Shown here: piece after piece, positions 8,385-16,744 of the stretch
Layout: the number at the start of each line of letters is the position of its first letter
Position numbering within the stretch: the stretch's first letter is position 1
Program-made: the position numbers and the translations under genes
Assembly (NCBI RefSeq): GCF_002128425.1
Contig: NZ_NESS01000009.1
Coordinates: 62,001 to 126,000 of the forward strand
DNA from: Gottfriedia acidiceleris
Lineage (GTDB): Bacteria > Bacillota > Bacilli > Bacillales > Bacillaceae_G
Reading direction: 5' to 3'
Length of the DNA: 64,000 bases
Notes under the pieces: generated by a model
What the model saw: only the letters and a program-made list of their open reading frames with translations
Told to the model about the DNA's origin: nothing
Databases searched by the model: none

Positions 8385-8513
8385 CTTAATTTTATCATAT
8401 GCGAAAATATTTGAAAAAAGAAAAGAATTAACAAAAATCTACAAAATATTAGAAATAGGGTTGTATTAAGTGGTTAGGAAACAGAGTTTTGTTGAAATTA
8501 ACGATAGGAATTA

Positions 8514-8529
8514 TGTGAAATATTTCACA
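8514..8529. promoter_or_regulatory. Rex/Fnr-like operator 1 upstream of adhE
   Basis: TGTGAAATATTTCACA is a perfect palindrome. It fits the Rex consensus (TTGTGAA-N4-TTCACAA) and equally the Fnr/Crp pattern (TGTGA-N6-TCACA). It lies 71 bases upstream of an identical second site. Confidence 0.8.
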
Positions 8530-8579
8530 AAATAGACATAGCATTTTAAATAAAAACAATATATATTATATTTGTAAAT

Positions 8580-8600
8580 TATAATGTGAAATATTTCACA
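8580..8600 (+). promoter_or_regulatory. Putative adhE -10 box overlapped by Rex/Fnr-like operator 2
   Basis: TATAAT at 8580-8585 abuts and shares its last base with the palindrome TGTGAAATATTTCACA at 8585-8600. A regulator bound here would block RNA polymerase, which favours repression by Rex, the NADH-sensing repressor that controls adhE in many Firmicutes. No good -35 is visible, so the start point is uncertain. Confidence 0.65.
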
Positions 8601-8674
8601 TTATAAAATGATAATTGGGACTTAATGATTCTTAATTTGATTATTAATGTTCAACATCAGAGGAGGAGAGCCAA

Positions 8675-11278
8675 ATGGCTGTTCAAGAAAAAATTATTAA
8701 TGAAATTTGTAGCGCTTCTGAAATGGTAAATGAATTAGTCGTAAAAGGACAAAAAGCATTAAAGGAATTTGAATACTTTAATCAAGTTCAGATTAATGAA
8801 ATTGTACATTCGATGGTTCTAGCAGGTTTAGAGCAGCATATGCCACTTGCAAAAATGGCAGTTGAGGAGACAGGGCGTGGAATTTATGAGGATAAAATTA
8901 TTAAAAATATATTTGCTACAGAATATATTTGGAACTCAATAAAAGACAATAAAACGGTTGGGATCATAAATGAAGATCAGCAAACAGGAATAACAGAAAT
9001 TGCTGAACCAGTTGGTATAATTGCAGGTGTAACTCCTACAACTAATCCGACGTCAACAACATTATTCAAAGCAATAATTGCAATTAAAACAAGAAACCCA
9101 ATTATTTTTGCTTTTCATCCTTCAGCGCAAAAATGTAGCAGAGAAGCTGCAAGAATCGTTCGTGATGCGGCAATAAAAGCTGGAGCACCTGAAAACTGTG
9201 TACAATGGATTGAAGTCCCATCTATAGAAGCAACAAAGTGTTTAATGAATCATGAAGGAGTAGCACTTGTTTTGGCAACAGGTGGTGCTGGAATGGTTAA
9301 ATCGGCTTATAGTACAGGAAAACCAGCTTTAGGGGTTGGACCTGGTAATGTACCATGTTATATCGAGAAATTTGCTGATATAAAATGTGCAGTGAATGAT
9401 CTTATTCTTTCAAAAACATTTGATAATGGAATGATTTGTGCATCTGAACAAGCAGTTATTGTAGATGAAGAAGTATATGATGAAGTGAAAGCAGAATTAA
9501 GAGCAAATAATTGTTATTTTGCTAAAAAAGAAGATAAAAAGAAATTAGAAAAGCTTGTCATAAATGAAGCTACATGTGCTGTAAATAGTGACATTGTTGG
9601 TAAATCTGCATTTGAAATAGCAACGTTAGCTGGAGTAACTGTACCAAAAGATACAAAAATTCTTATCGTTGAATGTGAAAGTGTGGGTGTTAATGAACCT
9701 TTAACAAGAGAAAAACTAAGTCCGGTTTTAGCTGTAATAAAAGTAAATGGAAAAGAAGAAGGATTTAAGCGTTGTGAAGAAATGTTAGAGCTTGGAGGAT
9801 TAGGTCATTCGGCAGTTATTCATAGTAATAATGAAGAAATTCAAAAAGAATTCGGACTAAGAATGAAAGCATGTCGTATTATTGTAAATGCTCCTTCAGC
9901 TCACGGTGGAATTGGGGATATCTATAACGCATTTATTCCTTCTCTAACTTTAGGCTGTGGATCGTACGGAAAAAACTCTGTATCGACTAATTTAACAACT
10001 GTTCACTTATTAAATATTAAAAAATTGGGAAGAAGAAATGTGAATATGCAATGGGTCAAACTACCACCAAAAATTTATTTTGAAAAATATTCAACTCAGT
10101 ATTTAGAAAAAATGCCAAATATTAAAAAGGCATTTATTGTTACAGACGAAGCAATGGTTAAATTAGGTTACGTAGACGTGATTAAATATTATTTAGAGAA
10201 AAGACAAGAAAATATTAAGATTGAAATCTTTGCAGACGTTGAACCAGATCCTTCAGATGTTACTGTGATGAATGGTGCAGATCGAATGAAATCATTTGAA
10301 CCGGATACAATTATTGCTTTCGGCGGTGGATCTGCTATGGACGCAGCTAAGGGTATGTGGATGTTTTTTGAATACCCAGAAACTACTTTGGACGGGCCTA
10401 AACAAAAATTCTTAGATATTCGAAAAAGAGCTTATAAATATCCTAAATTAGGTCGTAAAGCTCAGTTTGTAGCAATACCTACTACTTCAGGTACTGGTTC
10501 AGAGGTTACACCATTTGCAGTAATAACTGATAAAGCAAATAATATTAAATATCCTTTAGCTGATTATGAATTAACACCAGATGTTGCAATTATTGATCCA
10601 CAGTTCGTATCAACTGTTCCAAAAAGCATTACAGCAGATACAGGTATGGATGTATTGACACATGCAATTGAGGCTTATGTAAGTGTATTGGCAAATGATT
10701 ATACAGATGGATTAGCACTACAAGCGATCAAATTAGTATTTAACTATTTGCCTAAAGCATACAAAGATGGAAATGATATAGTAGCCCGGGAAAAAATGCA
10801 TAATGCATCAGCAATAGCAGGTATGGCATTTGCAAATGCGTTCTTAGGTATTAACCACAGCTTAGCTCATAAAATTGGAGCGGAATTCCATATCCCTCAT
10901 GGCAGAGCAAATGCAATTTTAATGCCACATGTAATAAAATATAATGCTAAAAAACCAACTAAATTTACAGCATTCCCTAAATATAAGCATTTCATTGCAG
11001 ATGAACGTTATGCTGAAATTGCTCGTTTCCTTGGTCTACCAGCCTCAACAACTGAGGAGGGTGTTGAATGTTTAATTGCAGAAGTTATTAAGTTATCTAA
11101 GGAATTAAATATTAATATGAGCATCGAAGCACAGGGAGTTAATGAAAAAGAATTTAAAGAAAAAGTTTCATATTTAGCTGATCGTGCTTTTGAAGATCAA
11201 TGTACTACTGCCAATCCAAAACTACCACTAGTAAAAGAATTAGAAGAAGTTTATATGAATGCTTTCAAAGGATGTTAA
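8675..11278 (+). CDS. adhE: Bifunctional acetaldehyde-CoA/alcohol dehydrogenase
   Basis: Reduces acetyl-CoA to acetaldehyde and then ethanol, regenerating NAD+ during oxygen-limited growth. Residues 1-440 form the CoA-acylating aldehyde dehydrogenase with catalytic Cys255 in NGMICASEQA and cofactor motif ATGGAGMV. After a linker (LGRRNVNMQW) comes the iron-dependent alcohol dehydrogenase with GGGSAMDAAK, TTSGTGSEVTPFAV and the metal-binding histidines in HSLAHKIGAEFHIPHGRANA. The length of 867 residues is normal for AdhE, which forms spirosomes. The start ATG follows AGGAGGAGAG. Two identical Rex/Fnr-like palindromes lie upstream. The gene stands alone. Confidence 0.97.
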   Translation: MAVQEKIINEICSASEMVNELVVKGQKALKEFEYFNQVQINEIVHSMVLAGLEQHMPLAKMAVEETGRGIYEDKIIKNIFATEYIWNSIKDNKTVGIINEDQQTGITEIAEPVGIIAGVTPTTNPTSTTLFKAIIAIKTRNPIIFAFHPSAQKCSREAARIVRDAAIKAGAPENCVQWIEVPSIEATKCLMNHEGVALVLATGGAGMVKSAYSTGKPALGVGPGNVPCYIEKFADIKCAVNDLILSKTFDNGMICASEQAVIVDEEVYDEVKAELRANNCYFAKKEDKKKLEKLVINEATCAVNSDIVGKSAFEIATLAGVTVPKDTKILIVECESVGVNEPLTREKLSPVLAVIKVNGKEEGFKRCEEMLELGGLGHSAVIHSNNEEIQKEFGLRMKACRIIVNAPSAHGGIGDIYNAFIPSLTLGCGSYGKNSVSTNLTTVHLLNIKKLGRRNVNMQWVKLPPKIYFEKYSTQYLEKMPNIKKAFIVTDEAMVKLGYVDVIKYYLEKRQENIKIEIFADVEPDPSDVTVMNGADRMKSFEPDTIIAFGGGSAMDAAKGMWMFFEYPETTLDGPKQKFLDIRKRAYKYPKLGRKAQFVAIPTTSGTGSEVTPFAVITDKANNIKYPLADYELTPDVAIIDPQFVSTVPKSITADTGMDVLTHAIEAYVSVLANDYTDGLALQAIKLVFNYLPKAYKDGNDIVAREKMHNASAIAGMAFANAFLGINHSLAHKIGAEFHIPHGRANAILMPHVIKYNAKKPTKFTAFPKYKHFIADERYAEIARFLGLPASTTEEGVECLIAEVIKLSKELNINMSIEAQGVNEKEFKEKVSYLADRAFEDQCTTANPKLPLVKELEEVYMNAFKGC

Positions 11279-11512
11279 TTAATACACATTATCATTTATG
11301 ATATCTATTAATGGTTTTAACGTAAATGTTTTTAGCAATTTATTACCCCAACAATTTCTTCTACAGAAGTTAAAAATATGAGGTGCTAATATTTAGAAAA
11401 CAAGTTCAAATAATAATTAATAAGTTTAATGTTCGATCTTAATTGATCTGATCTCAAACTGAATTGATAAGATTGTTTTTCAGAGTGTTGAAATATATTG
11501 TATCAATATAAA

Positions 11513-11944
11513 AAATACGAACATTTAATGATATTCGATGCAATTTGCAATTTTTTTAAATATGATCTTTTAATCGTCTCTTATTGAAAGACAATTGATT
11601 TAATATATTTTTTAACTAACTTGCAAAAATGCAACATAATTAACGTTATTATTATCACAAATATTTTTTTTAGGCTAAATATTTATAAAGATTTGTAAGA
11701 CGTTGGTTATCTATCAATTACAATTAGATTAATAAAGCGAAATTCATTTAGATTATTCTTTTTTATTAAGAAGTTGATTGGAACGAAAGGGTGCCAGGCT
11801 CCTATGGGATTAGCGGGAAGGCTAAAGAACCTCGCCCCATGGAAAGCGAGCACACTGTAGTGGAAATCAAGAACACACAACTTATTTATCAGTGATAAAA
11901 TTCCATCTTAATTGACAAAGGTCTTTTTCAACAGCGTGAAAAAG
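11513..11944 (+). repeat. Dispersed intergenic repeat, copy 2 (core deletion)
   Basis: This copy matches copy 1 (5880-6318) over its full length, including the flank that begins AAATACGAACATTTAATGAT. Its core (11774-11870) is 30 bases shorter. In copy 1 two GGCTAAAGA direct repeats flank the missing segment; here a single GGCTAAAGA remains, which is what slippage or recombination between the two would leave. The closing TTGATT/AATCAA and the CTCGC/GCGAG hairpin are kept. Confidence 0.85.
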
Positions 11945-11970
11945 AAGCACCTAAACGGGTGCTTCTTTTT
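11943..11970 (+). terminator. Intrinsic terminator after repeat copy 2
   Basis: AGAAGCACC (11943-11951) pairs with GGTGCTTCT (11958-11966), followed by TTTT. It directly follows the right-end palindrome of the repeat and is the first good terminator after adhE, about 660 bases downstream of its stop. Confidence 0.85.
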
Positions 11971-12020
11971 TGACTAATTTTATTTTGATATAATAGTCAT
12001 ATTGAAAGTGGTGATAATAA

Positions 12021-12929
12021 ATGGAATTAAAGAAACTAAATCCTTGGTTCAAGGTAAAAATAGGTGAAGAGCATAAAAATCAAACAATAGAATCATATTT
12101 AAAAAATGCATGGCAGTTTCCAAAGAAGTTACTACATGAATTAAGGATGGCAAAAGGTTGTATGATAAACGGAGAAATTAAACCTTGGAATACGATCCTT
12201 TTAAGTGGTGACCAAGTTGAAATGCTTTTGTTCATAGAGGAGGAATATGGTGTAATTCCACAAGAACAATCTATTGAGATTTGCTACGAAGATGAACATT
12301 TATTAATTGCTAATAAACCGTTTGGGGTCGACACACATCCGAATGAACAAGGACAGTTAAATACATTAGCAAATGGCGTAGCATTTCATTACCAAGAAAA
12401 TGGATTAAAAACAAAAGTACGCCACATACACCGCCTCGATAAAGACACTACCGGTGGAGTAGTATTTGCTAAACACGCATTAAGTAGTGCAATTCTAGAT
12501 TCGATGTTAAGTCAACGTAAAATAAAACGTACATATACAGCTATTGTAGAAGGGAATGTAAAATCACAAAAAGGTACAATAGATGAAGCGATTGGAAGAG
12601 ATCGACATCATCCTACTAGAAGAAGAGTTTCACCAAAAGGCGATAATGCTATTACACATTATAAAAAAATAAAGTATATATCAAAGTTGAATGTAACGAT
12701 AGTAGAATGTCAGTTAGAAACTGGTCGAACACATCAAATCAGAGTTCATTTGAGTTTTTTAGGTCACCCGTTAATTGGAGATCTACTATATGGTGGGAAA
12801 CAAAAATTATTGAATCGTCAAGGATTACACGCTAGTAATGTACAATTTACGCATCCTTTCACGAAAGAAATTGTATCAGTTCATATCCCATTCCCGTCGG
12901 ACATAAAACAAATACTTAACGAAAAGTGA
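12021..12929 (+). CDS. RluA family pseudouridine synthase (YhcT-like)
   Basis: Isomerises uridine to pseudouridine in RNA, most likely 23S rRNA. The catalytic signature HRLDKDTTGG gives Asp140. The segment ANKPFGVDTHP near 97 and the late LETGRTHQIRVHL near 240 are family hallmarks. An N-terminal S4-like region (residues 20-70) precedes the catalytic domain. At 302 residues it has the length of B. subtilis YhcT. Its ribosome binding site is GTGGTGATAAT. cutC follows after one base, so the two are cotranscribed. The exact RNA target is not predictable here. Confidence 0.9.
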   Translation: MELKKLNPWFKVKIGEEHKNQTIESYLKNAWQFPKKLLHELRMAKGCMINGEIKPWNTILLSGDQVEMLLFIEEEYGVIPQEQSIEICYEDEHLLIANKPFGVDTHPNEQGQLNTLANGVAFHYQENGLKTKVRHIHRLDKDTTGGVVFAKHALSSAILDSMLSQRKIKRTYTAIVEGNVKSQKGTIDEAIGRDRHHPTRRRVSPKGDNAITHYKKIKYISKLNVTIVECQLETGRTHQIRVHLSFLGHPLIGDLLYGGKQKLLNRQGLHASNVQFTHPFTKEIVSVHIPFPSDIKQILNEK

Positions 12930-12930
12930 G

Positions 12931-13629
12931 ATGAAAGAAATGTTATTAGAAGTAATTGCCACAAATGTAAAAGATGCAATTGATGCAGAAAGGTTTGGGG
13001 CAAATCGAATTGAGTTAGTTACTGGGATAAAAGAGGGAGGATTGACACCAAGTTACGCGACAATTAAACATGTTGTACAAAGTGTCTCAATTCCAGTACA
13101 TGTAATGATTCGCCCCCATAGTCGTTCTTTTATATATGATCAGTATGATCAAGAAGTAATTTTAAACGATATTGAAGTATGTAATGAGCTTGGAGCAGCT
13201 GGTATCGTTTTTGGTGCTTTGACTGAAGAAAATACAATAGATGAAGATTTATTAAAAAAAGTAACAGCTCGTGTTAATGAGATGAATTTTACATTTCATA
13301 GGGCGATAGATGAATCGAATGATCTTCTATCAGCTATTGATACATTAAAACAATATCCTGAAATTACGCATGTATTAACTTCTGGTGGTGTTGCTAGTGC
13401 GATTGATGGAAAAGAAACGATAAAAAAAATGATTGAATTTGTAAATAAATCGAATATAAAAATTTTAGCAGGAAGCGGACTATCCATTGAAAATGTATCA
13501 GATTTCATTGATTATACGAATGTAGAAGAAATTCATTTTGGTTCTGGTGTTCGAAAAAATAACTCTGCAGTTGAAGTCATTGATCCTTCTTTAATGGAAA
13601 GTTTGCTAAGAAGATTAGTACGAGGATAA
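12931..13629 (+). CDS. cutC: CutC family protein
   Basis: TIM-barrel protein of the CutC family, named for copper tolerance in E. coli, although the biochemical role is still disputed. Visible signatures are LLEVIATNVKDAIDAERFGANRIEL at the N-terminus (strand 1, partly quoted), GGLTPSY near 37, the IRPHSRSFIYDQ loop near 60, FHRAIDES near 125 and LTSGG near 147. The start at 12931 sits one base after the previous stop; a second in-frame ATG at 12940 is also possible. Nothing in the neighbourhood links it to metals. Confidence 0.9.
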   Translation: MKEMLLEVIATNVKDAIDAERFGANRIELVTGIKEGGLTPSYATIKHVVQSVSIPVHVMIRPHSRSFIYDQYDQEVILNDIEVCNELGAAGIVFGALTEENTIDEDLLKKVTARVNEMNFTFHRAIDESNDLLSAIDTLKQYPEITHVLTSGGVASAIDGKETIKKMIEFVNKSNIKILAGSGLSIENVSDFIDYTNVEEIHFGSGVRKNNSAVEVIDPSLMESLLRRLVRG

Positions 13630-13671
13630 GTTAATTATTGTTTGAATACATCTAAATTAATTTCACATAAT

Positions 13672-13701
13672 AAAAAAGTAGTCCGCAAAACGGACTACTT
13701 T
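13672..13701. terminator. Terminator between cutC and the CAP protein gene
   Basis: AAAGTAGTCCG (13675-13685) and CGGACTACTTT (13691-13701) form an 11-bp perfect stem. The T-run is best on the minus strand, so it mainly ends the CAP-protein transcript but can also stop transcription from cutC. Confidence 0.88.
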
Positions 13702-13729
13702 AAATACAGCTTTATACAAATATTAGTTA

Positions 13730-14551
13730 TTATTTACCGATAAATTGTTGAGTCCAAGCATTTGATCTTGAATCATAACCAACACCAATTTGGTTTAAGT
13801 TAGGATTTAAGATATTAGCACGGTGACCAGCACTGTTCATCCAAGCAGTAACTACTTCTTCAGGTGTTTTTTGACCTTTAGCAATGTTTTCTGCTGCATA
13901 GCTATAAGTGATTCCGAATTGTTTCATCATATCAAATGGCGATCCGTAAGTCGGTGAATTGTGGTCAAAGTAATTTTTGTCAGTCATATCTTGTGATTTT
14001 AAACGTGCTGTTTTAGATAATGTTGCATTAACAGTAAACGGTTTTAAACCAGCTTTTGTACGTTCAGCATTAGTTAATTCAACTACTTTTGATTCATAAG
14101 CTGATAATGATGCTGAATTTGACGGTGTTTCTGTTGATGGTTTAGACGGTGTAGTTGGTACCGTCGGTTTTGTTGATGGTGTTTCAGGTTTAGCCGGCGT
14201 TGTTGGTACTGTTGGTTTAGTAGATGGTGTTTCAGGTTTAGCCGGTGTTGTTGGTACTGTTGGTTTTGTAGTTGTATTTGAACCATTACCTTGTTTTAAT
14301 TGAGCTTCTATTTGTTGTTTAATTGCATCTTGAAGCTTAGTCATATCAATACCAAATTTTGATAAATCTACTTTACCATTAGTAGTGTTTAAGCTTGGTA
14401 GATTAAAGTAGCTAAATAAAATATTATTTAAATCAGCTTTTTGAGTATATGATTTTGTATCCTTATTAATTGTATCCGCGTGTACTGCAGTTACAGGAGC
14501 ACCCACTAGTAGAGTAGCAGCCAATGTTGATAATGAGATTACTTTTTTCAT
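13730..14551 (-). CDS. Secreted CAP/SCP-domain protein (YkwD-like)
   Basis: Exported protein with a Sec signal peptide ending near VTAVHA (residue 25). Residues 26-90 are a helical region. Residues 95-150 are a low-complexity wall-spanning linker with three tandem TKPTVPTTP(A/S)KP(E/S)TPS-type repeats. Residues 155-273 form the CAP domain: VELTNAERTKAGLKPF, the histidine in FDHNSPTYGSP, AAENIAKGQKTPEEVV and GHRANILNPN. CAP proteins of this YkwD type are common in spore formers, with unclear activity. The start ATG follows GGAGGAATAAGAC. The repetitive linker creates long spurious frames that I did not annotate. Confidence 0.9.
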   Translation of the reverse strand: MKKVISLSTLAATLLVGAPVTAVHADTINKDTKSYTQKADLNNILFSYFNLPSLNTTNGKVDLSKFGIDMTKLQDAIKQQIEAQLKQGNGSNTTTKPTVPTTPAKPETPSTKPTVPTTPAKPETPSTKPTVPTTPSKPSTETPSNSASLSAYESKVVELTNAERTKAGLKPFTVNATLSKTARLKSQDMTDKNYFDHNSPTYGSPFDMMKQFGITYSYAAENIAKGQKTPEEVVTAWMNSAGHRANILNPNLNQIGVGYDSRSNAWTQQFIGK

Positions 14552-14896
14552 GTCTTATTCCTCCATTTGTTTGGTTATTGTCTCGCTGTACAAGTAATAC
14601 TTTAGCATGAAAACGCATGACATAATTATGGGAAATAATGGTGAGCTTAATTTGAGGATTTTTTTGGTAGTACTGTTTTAATACAGAAACAAAATAAATC
14701 GTTGTTATTACAACTATATTACTAGAATAATATTAAACCAGTATCGTAAATTTTTGCTTAAAATTTCCATAAAAAAATTTTGAAGTTAAGAAAACGTCAT
14801 ATTTTCACGTTATATTACAGGAAGAAAAATCCAGTTTTGTTGTTATTCAGTTACGATTGTAATCATTCTGTAAAGAACGTATTGAGGGTGAATAAT

Positions 14897-14962
14897 TTGA
14901 AATTATTTATAGATGATACTAGGCCATCACATACGGATATATATTGGCAAGATCCGTTTTAG
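14897..14962 (+). pseudogene. Possible remnant of a small receiver-like gene
   Basis: A TTG with GAGGGTG eight to ten bases upstream opens a 21-residue frame that begins with the residues K-L-F-I-D-D-T-R-P before a TAG stop. Proteins beginning M-x-L-F-I-D-D-x-R are a known type of short receiver-fold protein of about 100 residues. The sequence after the stop contains many stops in all frames and no clear continuation. I read it as the decayed start of such a gene; it could also be chance. Confidence 0.3.
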
Positions 14963-15196
14963 GAAGCTTTATATGAATGCAAACATTAACAATTTAAACA
15001 AATCTGGATAGCTAGGATTTAGAAGAGAAAGCGGAATAGGCTTTATAAAGAGGGCTTATTGCAGAAGATTATCCTGTACCGTAGATCTATATAGCGATGA
15101 ATTAAATGTTGTTTTTAAAATGGAGAATGAAATTTAAGCCACTATAATAGAAGAAAAGAAAAAACGGTTAAATAGGTTATTAATAAAAGTACACTT

Positions 15197-15253
15197 AAAT
15201 TGAACTGCACCTCCAAATGTTAGTTGTGTCTAACATTGGGGTGCAGTTTAATT
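15197..15253. repeat. Long palindrome resembling two fused IS150-type ends
   Basis: The left arm TGAACTGCACCTCCAAATG plus TTAG (15201-15224) is nearly complementary to the right arm starting CTAACATTGGGGTGCAG (15230-15246), with only about five bases between. Arms of this form (TGnACTGnACCCC-AAATGTTAGAC) resemble terminal inverted repeats of IS3-family, IS150-group elements. No transposase lies inside. It could be an IS relic, a palindromic mini-element, or a hairpin used as a terminator for the SDR gene ending at 15299. Confidence 0.6.
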
Positions 15254-15298
15254 ATTATTTTTCTTCATATTATAGAAGCAAAATATACAAACGAGACA

Positions 15299-16396
15299 TT
15301 ATTTTATTAAAACATGCTTTTCTAATGCAGTTTTATGCTTCTTATAATAATTTGTAATCACAGGGAGTATTTCTATAAAGTCTGGACATTTAATATTTGT
15401 GTTTTGTAAATCCGTTAATGTATTCGTACAATCGTATTCAGAATTACAATTAAAATAAGATAAAACTTCTTTTTCAACTTTAAGTAAGCGTCTAATGAAT
15501 GGTATTGAGAGAAGAGGGCTTATAAATTTTATTGGAATAATTCCTACGGTAGATTTGTTTAAATAATAGGAAAGAAAGTTTGTATAAACATCTTGTACTG
15601 TGTATGGTGAAGGATCTGTAATTTGATAAGTTTTGCTGACTCCGATTTCTGTATGACTCAAATAGTAAACAGCATTAATTAAATAGTCGACGGGAATGAA
15701 ATTACAATAAGCATGGTCCTTACCTATTTGTGGTATAGGTAAATAGCGCAGTTTTGTGAAGAAATTTAAAATGAAATATGGTCCATCGAAATTACTTGTT
15801 TCACCAGTTTCTGAATGACCAACTACAATTCCAGGTCTAATGATTGTTATTGGAAGTTGTTTTTTTAGTTTCTCAACTTCTATTTCCGCATAATACTTCG
15901 TTTCTTCATAAAAATTTTTAAAGGTTTGTCCCATTTCTAACTCGTTTTCATAAATTATACCTTCACGAGAACCTGAGACATAACTAGTACTAAAATAAGT
16001 ATAACGATTTAAAGATTTCAGTTTAAGTGCAAATTCATTTACGTTAATGGTTCCTTTCACATTAACTTCATATGCAATTTTTTTAGGAACAGCAAGGTCG
16101 TAAATTGCCGCCAAATGAAATAAGTCCGTTATATTGTTCATAAGCACATTTAGGTTTTTTAAATTGAGTCCAAAGTTTCTTTTTGTGATATCACCACTTA
16201 AAAGTTCTATTTTTGACAGAGAGTAATCTGGATACTTTTGATCTAATGTAAATAAAAAGTCTCGGCATTGTTTTTCAGTATTAGGAAGAATGAGTAAATA
16301 TATTTTTTGAAATGACATTTCATTATCAAGAATTTTGAGGAGTAAATGTTTCGAAATAAACCCAGGAAATCCAGTAATAAAGTATGTTCTTTCCAT
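15299..16396 (-). CDS. Extended SDR, thioester-reductase-like NAD(P)-binding protein
   Basis: NAD(P)-dependent reductase of the Male-sterility/NAD_binding_4 type. The Rossmann glycine motif is TGFPGFISKHLL near residue 7. LSGDITKRNFGL near 66 and FHLAAIYDL near 93 follow. The active-site YxxxK is in YEETKYYAE near 150, with a Thr/Ser-rich YFSTSYVSG before it. Relatives reduce acyl-thioesters or modify lipids and polyketides; no partner carrier or synthase is adjacent. The frame extends to a GTG at 16405, but AGGTGG then six bases then ATG 16396 is the better start. It ends beside the palindrome at 15197-15253. Confidence 0.82.
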   Translation of the reverse strand: MERTYFITGFPGFISKHLLLKILDNEMSFQKIYLLILPNTEKQCRDFLFTLDQKYPDYSLSKIELLSGDITKRNFGLNLKNLNVLMNNITDLFHLAAIYDLAVPKKIAYEVNVKGTINVNEFALKLKSLNRYTYFSTSYVSGSREGIIYENELEMGQTFKNFYEETKYYAEIEVEKLKKQLPITIIRPGIVVGHSETGETSNFDGPYFILNFFTKLRYLPIPQIGKDHAYCNFIPVDYLINAVYYLSHTEIGVSKTYQITDPSPYTVQDVYTNFLSYYLNKSTVGIIPIKFISPLLSIPFIRRLLKVEKEVLSYFNCNSEYDCTNTLTDLQNTNIKCPDFIEILPVITNYYKKHKTALEKHVLIK

Positions 16397-16744
16397 TCTT
16401 ACCACCTACTTTATGTAAATTAATTATCTTTGTTTATTTTATTAAAGAAATATTCATTTAATGTAACATTAGGTTCAATTAAATTTGTGGCAGTATGTTT
16501 ATTGAAGAAATTAATAAAGTCGCGCATATTTCCTACTTTTTATAATTTTTGATTTTAAACAAAATGCCCCTATTGTTATGATACTTTATAATAACACTTA
16601 CAAAAACTGAAGTATGATTCCCACATATAATTAAATTAATATTTAAATAACAATAACAATATAATAAAAAACAATATAAATTTATTGATAAACGATAATA
16701 AGTGTACTAAAATCATATTATCATAAATCAGTGAGGTGCTTTAA
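16397..16744. other. Divergent intergenic region, nothing identified
   Basis: About 350 bases of AT-rich sequence between the divergent SDR and DUF2975 genes. I see no ORF with a ribosome binding site, no strong hairpin and no convincing promoter. Confidence 0.4.

Larger units (their letters stand above)
11279..12020. other. Intergenic region with repeat copy 2
   Basis: No gene is visible. The first 230 bases are plain AT-rich sequence without a clear adhE terminator. The rest holds the second dispersed repeat and a terminator at 11943-11970. A TATAAT at 11988-11993 lies close before the RluA-type gene and could be its -10 box. Confidence 0.6.
14552..15298. other. Intergenic region with possible gene remnant and palindrome
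   Basis: This 750-base stretch between two minus-strand genes holds no intact gene. It contains a truncated frame at 14897-14962, several stop-riddled frames after it, and a long palindrome at 15197-15253. The rest is featureless AT-rich DNA. Confidence 0.6.

Noticed and set aside
14083-14286. Minus-strand frame of 67 residues rich in Gln, His and Arg
   Set aside because: It is the out-of-frame reading of the repetitive TPAKPETPS linker of the CAP protein gene; low-complexity codons keep it open.
14780-14896. N-terminal part of a plus-strand frame starting at 14780
   Set aside because: No ribosome binding site and no recognisable protein; only the segment after 14897 has a start signal.
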